From Gammaproteobacteria bacterium (GTDB lineage: Bacteria; Pseudomonadota; Gammaproteobacteria; Xanthomonadales; Marinicellaceae), in the NCBI GenBank assembly GCA_041395445.1, contig JAWLAO010000004.1, positions 124,001-188,000 on the forward strand: DNA of 64,000 nt, read 5' to 3'. Below, in pieces: positions 63,017-64,000 of this stretch. Positions within the stretch are counted from its first letter, which is position 1; each line of letters opens with the position of its first letter. The notes beneath the pieces were generated by a model. The model was not told the origin of the DNA. It saw only the letters and a program-made list of their open reading frames with translations, and searched no databases. The position numbers and the translations under genes are program-made.

Positions 63017-63229
63017 TTAAGGGTGAACTCTCGACAATGAATGCGGTTGTATCCATCCCATATACATGGCAAAAATGATAAACATGAATAAAGCGAAACT
63101 AACTGCAATTCTAACAGTGAGAAAACGCACAGTATTTGTTCCCCTGCCTTTTTCCTTTATCAGATAAAACATCGCCAGACCGAGATTATAAATAATAAAA
63201 AGCAATACCAGAATAATAAAAATTTTCAT
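63017..63229 (-). CDS. DUF2909 twin-transmembrane protein
   Basis: A 70-residue protein with two transmembrane helices and the DUF2909 hallmark in the loop: FYLIKEKGRGTNTVRFLTVRIAVS. The C-terminal MGWIQPH is also typical. DUF2909 proteins are often near cytochrome oxidase assembly genes; here only prc is close. Function unknown. Confidence 0.85.
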   Translation of the reverse strand: MKIFIILVLLFIIYNLGLAMFYLIKEKGRGTNTVRFLTVRIAVSFALFMFIIFAMYMGWIQPHSLSRVHP

Positions 63230-63238
63230 TATTAAACC

Positions 63239-64000
63239 CTAGTTATTGCTGCCAAGCTCTGATGGTTTTTGTGAGTTTTCAGCTATTAATTTGCTTTTTT
63301 CCAATTCCAGCATGTCTGAAATAATTCTGGCTGCTTCTTTAAGGATAAAGTCTCCGTCAGGCTCTGAATTATTCTCAGACTCGGTTTCTTCATCGCTGAG
63401 ATCAATGGTTTCACCTTTCACATCATCTTCAGAATTATACAGAACCTTGACTAAGGTAATCGCAGGATCAAGGCTACCTTTAAGGATTTCTTCTCTTTGT
63501 TGTTTACGTTGTTTCTTTTTATCTTCTTGCTCGTCATTTTCCTGTTTTCGTTTACTTTCAGATAAGGAAACAGTGATGTCTTCCTTGAGCTCATTGTAAT
63601 AGTCATAATCTTCTTTAATAAAAGTGAACTCAGGGTTTAGTTCCTCTCTTTGCTCGTACTGTTTTCTCAAAACAGGAATAATTTGTGTTAAGTCTCCGGA
63701 CATATCATAATTTGAGCGTTTAATACTCGTCCATGGTAAAGCATTTTCGTATTCGCTTTCACCATAGCTGTCGGTACCGGCTCTGTCAGGAAATTGAATA
63801 TCAGGAATTACTCCACGATTTTGTGTGCTTCCGCCATTAATCCGGAAAAATTGAGATAATGTCAGTTTCAGTTGTCCCATTGGATGTTCATTGCTACTAC
63901 TGGCGTAATTTTGCAAAGGAATCAAACTTTGGACTGTACCTTTGCCGAAACTTCTTTCTCCGACAACAACAGCTCTGCCATAATCTTGCAACGCCGCCGC
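63239..64000 (-). CDS. prc: C-terminal part of tail-specific protease Prc (partial)
   Basis: The frame stays open to the right edge of the window, so the N-terminus (signal peptide, PDZ, catalytic serine) is outside. The visible part begins AAALQDYGRAVVVGERSFGK, whose lysine in GERSFGKGT is the general base of the Ser-Lys dyad in S41 proteases. The C-terminal helical region of Prc (DUF3340 type) follows, with a very charged KQENDEQEDKKKQRKQQREE linker. It trims periplasmic proteins from the C-terminus. It is followed 9 nt later by the DUF2909 gene. Confidence 0.93.
   Translation of the reverse strand, partial: AAALQDYGRAVVVGERSFGKGTVQSLIPLQNYASSSNEHPMGQLKLTLSQFFRINGGSTQNRGVIPDIQFPDRAGTDSYGESEYENALPWTSIKRSNYDMSGDLTQIIPVLRKQYEQREELNPEFTFIKEDYDYYNELKEDITVSLSESKRKQENDEQEDKKKQRKQQREEILKGSLDPAITLVKVLYNSEDDVKGETIDLSDEETESENNSEPDGDFILKEAARIISDMLELEKSKLIAENSQKPSELGSNN

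Overview
The window looks like chromosomal DNA of a low-GC, probably marine, gammaproteobacterium. This rests on a ParC with gammaproteobacterial sequence around its quinolone-determining region, a cytochrome c4-dsbA cluster, a BtuB receptor under a cobalamin riboswitch, ExeA/GspB secretion accessory genes, TrkA beside an NtrX-like regulator, HrpA, RmuC and Prc. The secreted proteins ending in D-L-I-F-x-N-G-x-E suggest the Marinicella/Xanthomonadales side of the class, but that placement is an inference. No rRNA or tRNA genes, complete insertion sequences, prophage or CRISPR array were seen.

Layout. 0-2.4 kb: a truncated RHS-repeat gene with a variable tip, an unrecognised partial gene running off the left edge directly behind it, and a DUF1287 gene. 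2.4-4.5 kb: btuB with its B12 riboswitch. 4.6-9.1 kb: a DUF2891 protein, an NRAMP-like transporter lacking the usual metal ligands, and pxpABC (5-oxoprolinase). 9.2-9.9 kb: a divergent Fur-family regulator with a 31-bp perfect palindrome of Fur-box type upstream. 10.1-16.9 kb: parC, a BON-domain protein, a rhomboid protease, DUF1820, a degenerate NtrX-type regulator and trkA. 16.9-19.2 kb: gspB-gspA. 19.5-28 kb: a large secreted nuclease-like protein, an NhaC antiporter, cytochrome c4 with two DsbA proteins, glyA and nusB. 28-31.2 kb: an EnvZ/OmpR pair divergent from a Gly-rich secreted protein and a Spy/CpxP-like protein. 31.3-36.9 kb: yjbQ, a cyclophilin, a crotonase, vapBC, an orphan membrane protein, DUF2007, a fumarylacetoacetase-family enzyme and a beta-barrel. 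36.9-42.8 kb: an MBOAT/SGNH acylation pair, an NAD-type isocitrate dehydrogenase, and a NeuC-like epimerase with a sugar aminotransferase. 42.8-43.4 kb is repeat-rich and non-coding.

43.4-48.6 kb holds a decayed Type III restriction-modification locus: res and rhuM look intact, but mod is broken and carries an in-frame palindromic repeat. 48.7-57.3 kb: a prolidase, DUF4442, DUF4389, rmuC, a small lipoprotein and hrpA. 57.3-60.9 kb: a DUF6090 membrane protein followed by a 41-codon copy of its own N-terminus, then three secreted proteins, two sharing an N-terminal module. 61-64 kb: two bPH2 membrane proteins, DUF2909 and the C-terminal part of Prc.

The strongest candidates for something under-described are the Fur-like regulator with its palindrome, the NtrX-type regulator with no GAFTGA loop or Walker B acids, the ligand-less NRAMP homologue in the 5-oxoprolinase cluster, the shared C-terminal motif, the intragenic repeat in mod, and the 41-codon mini-gene.
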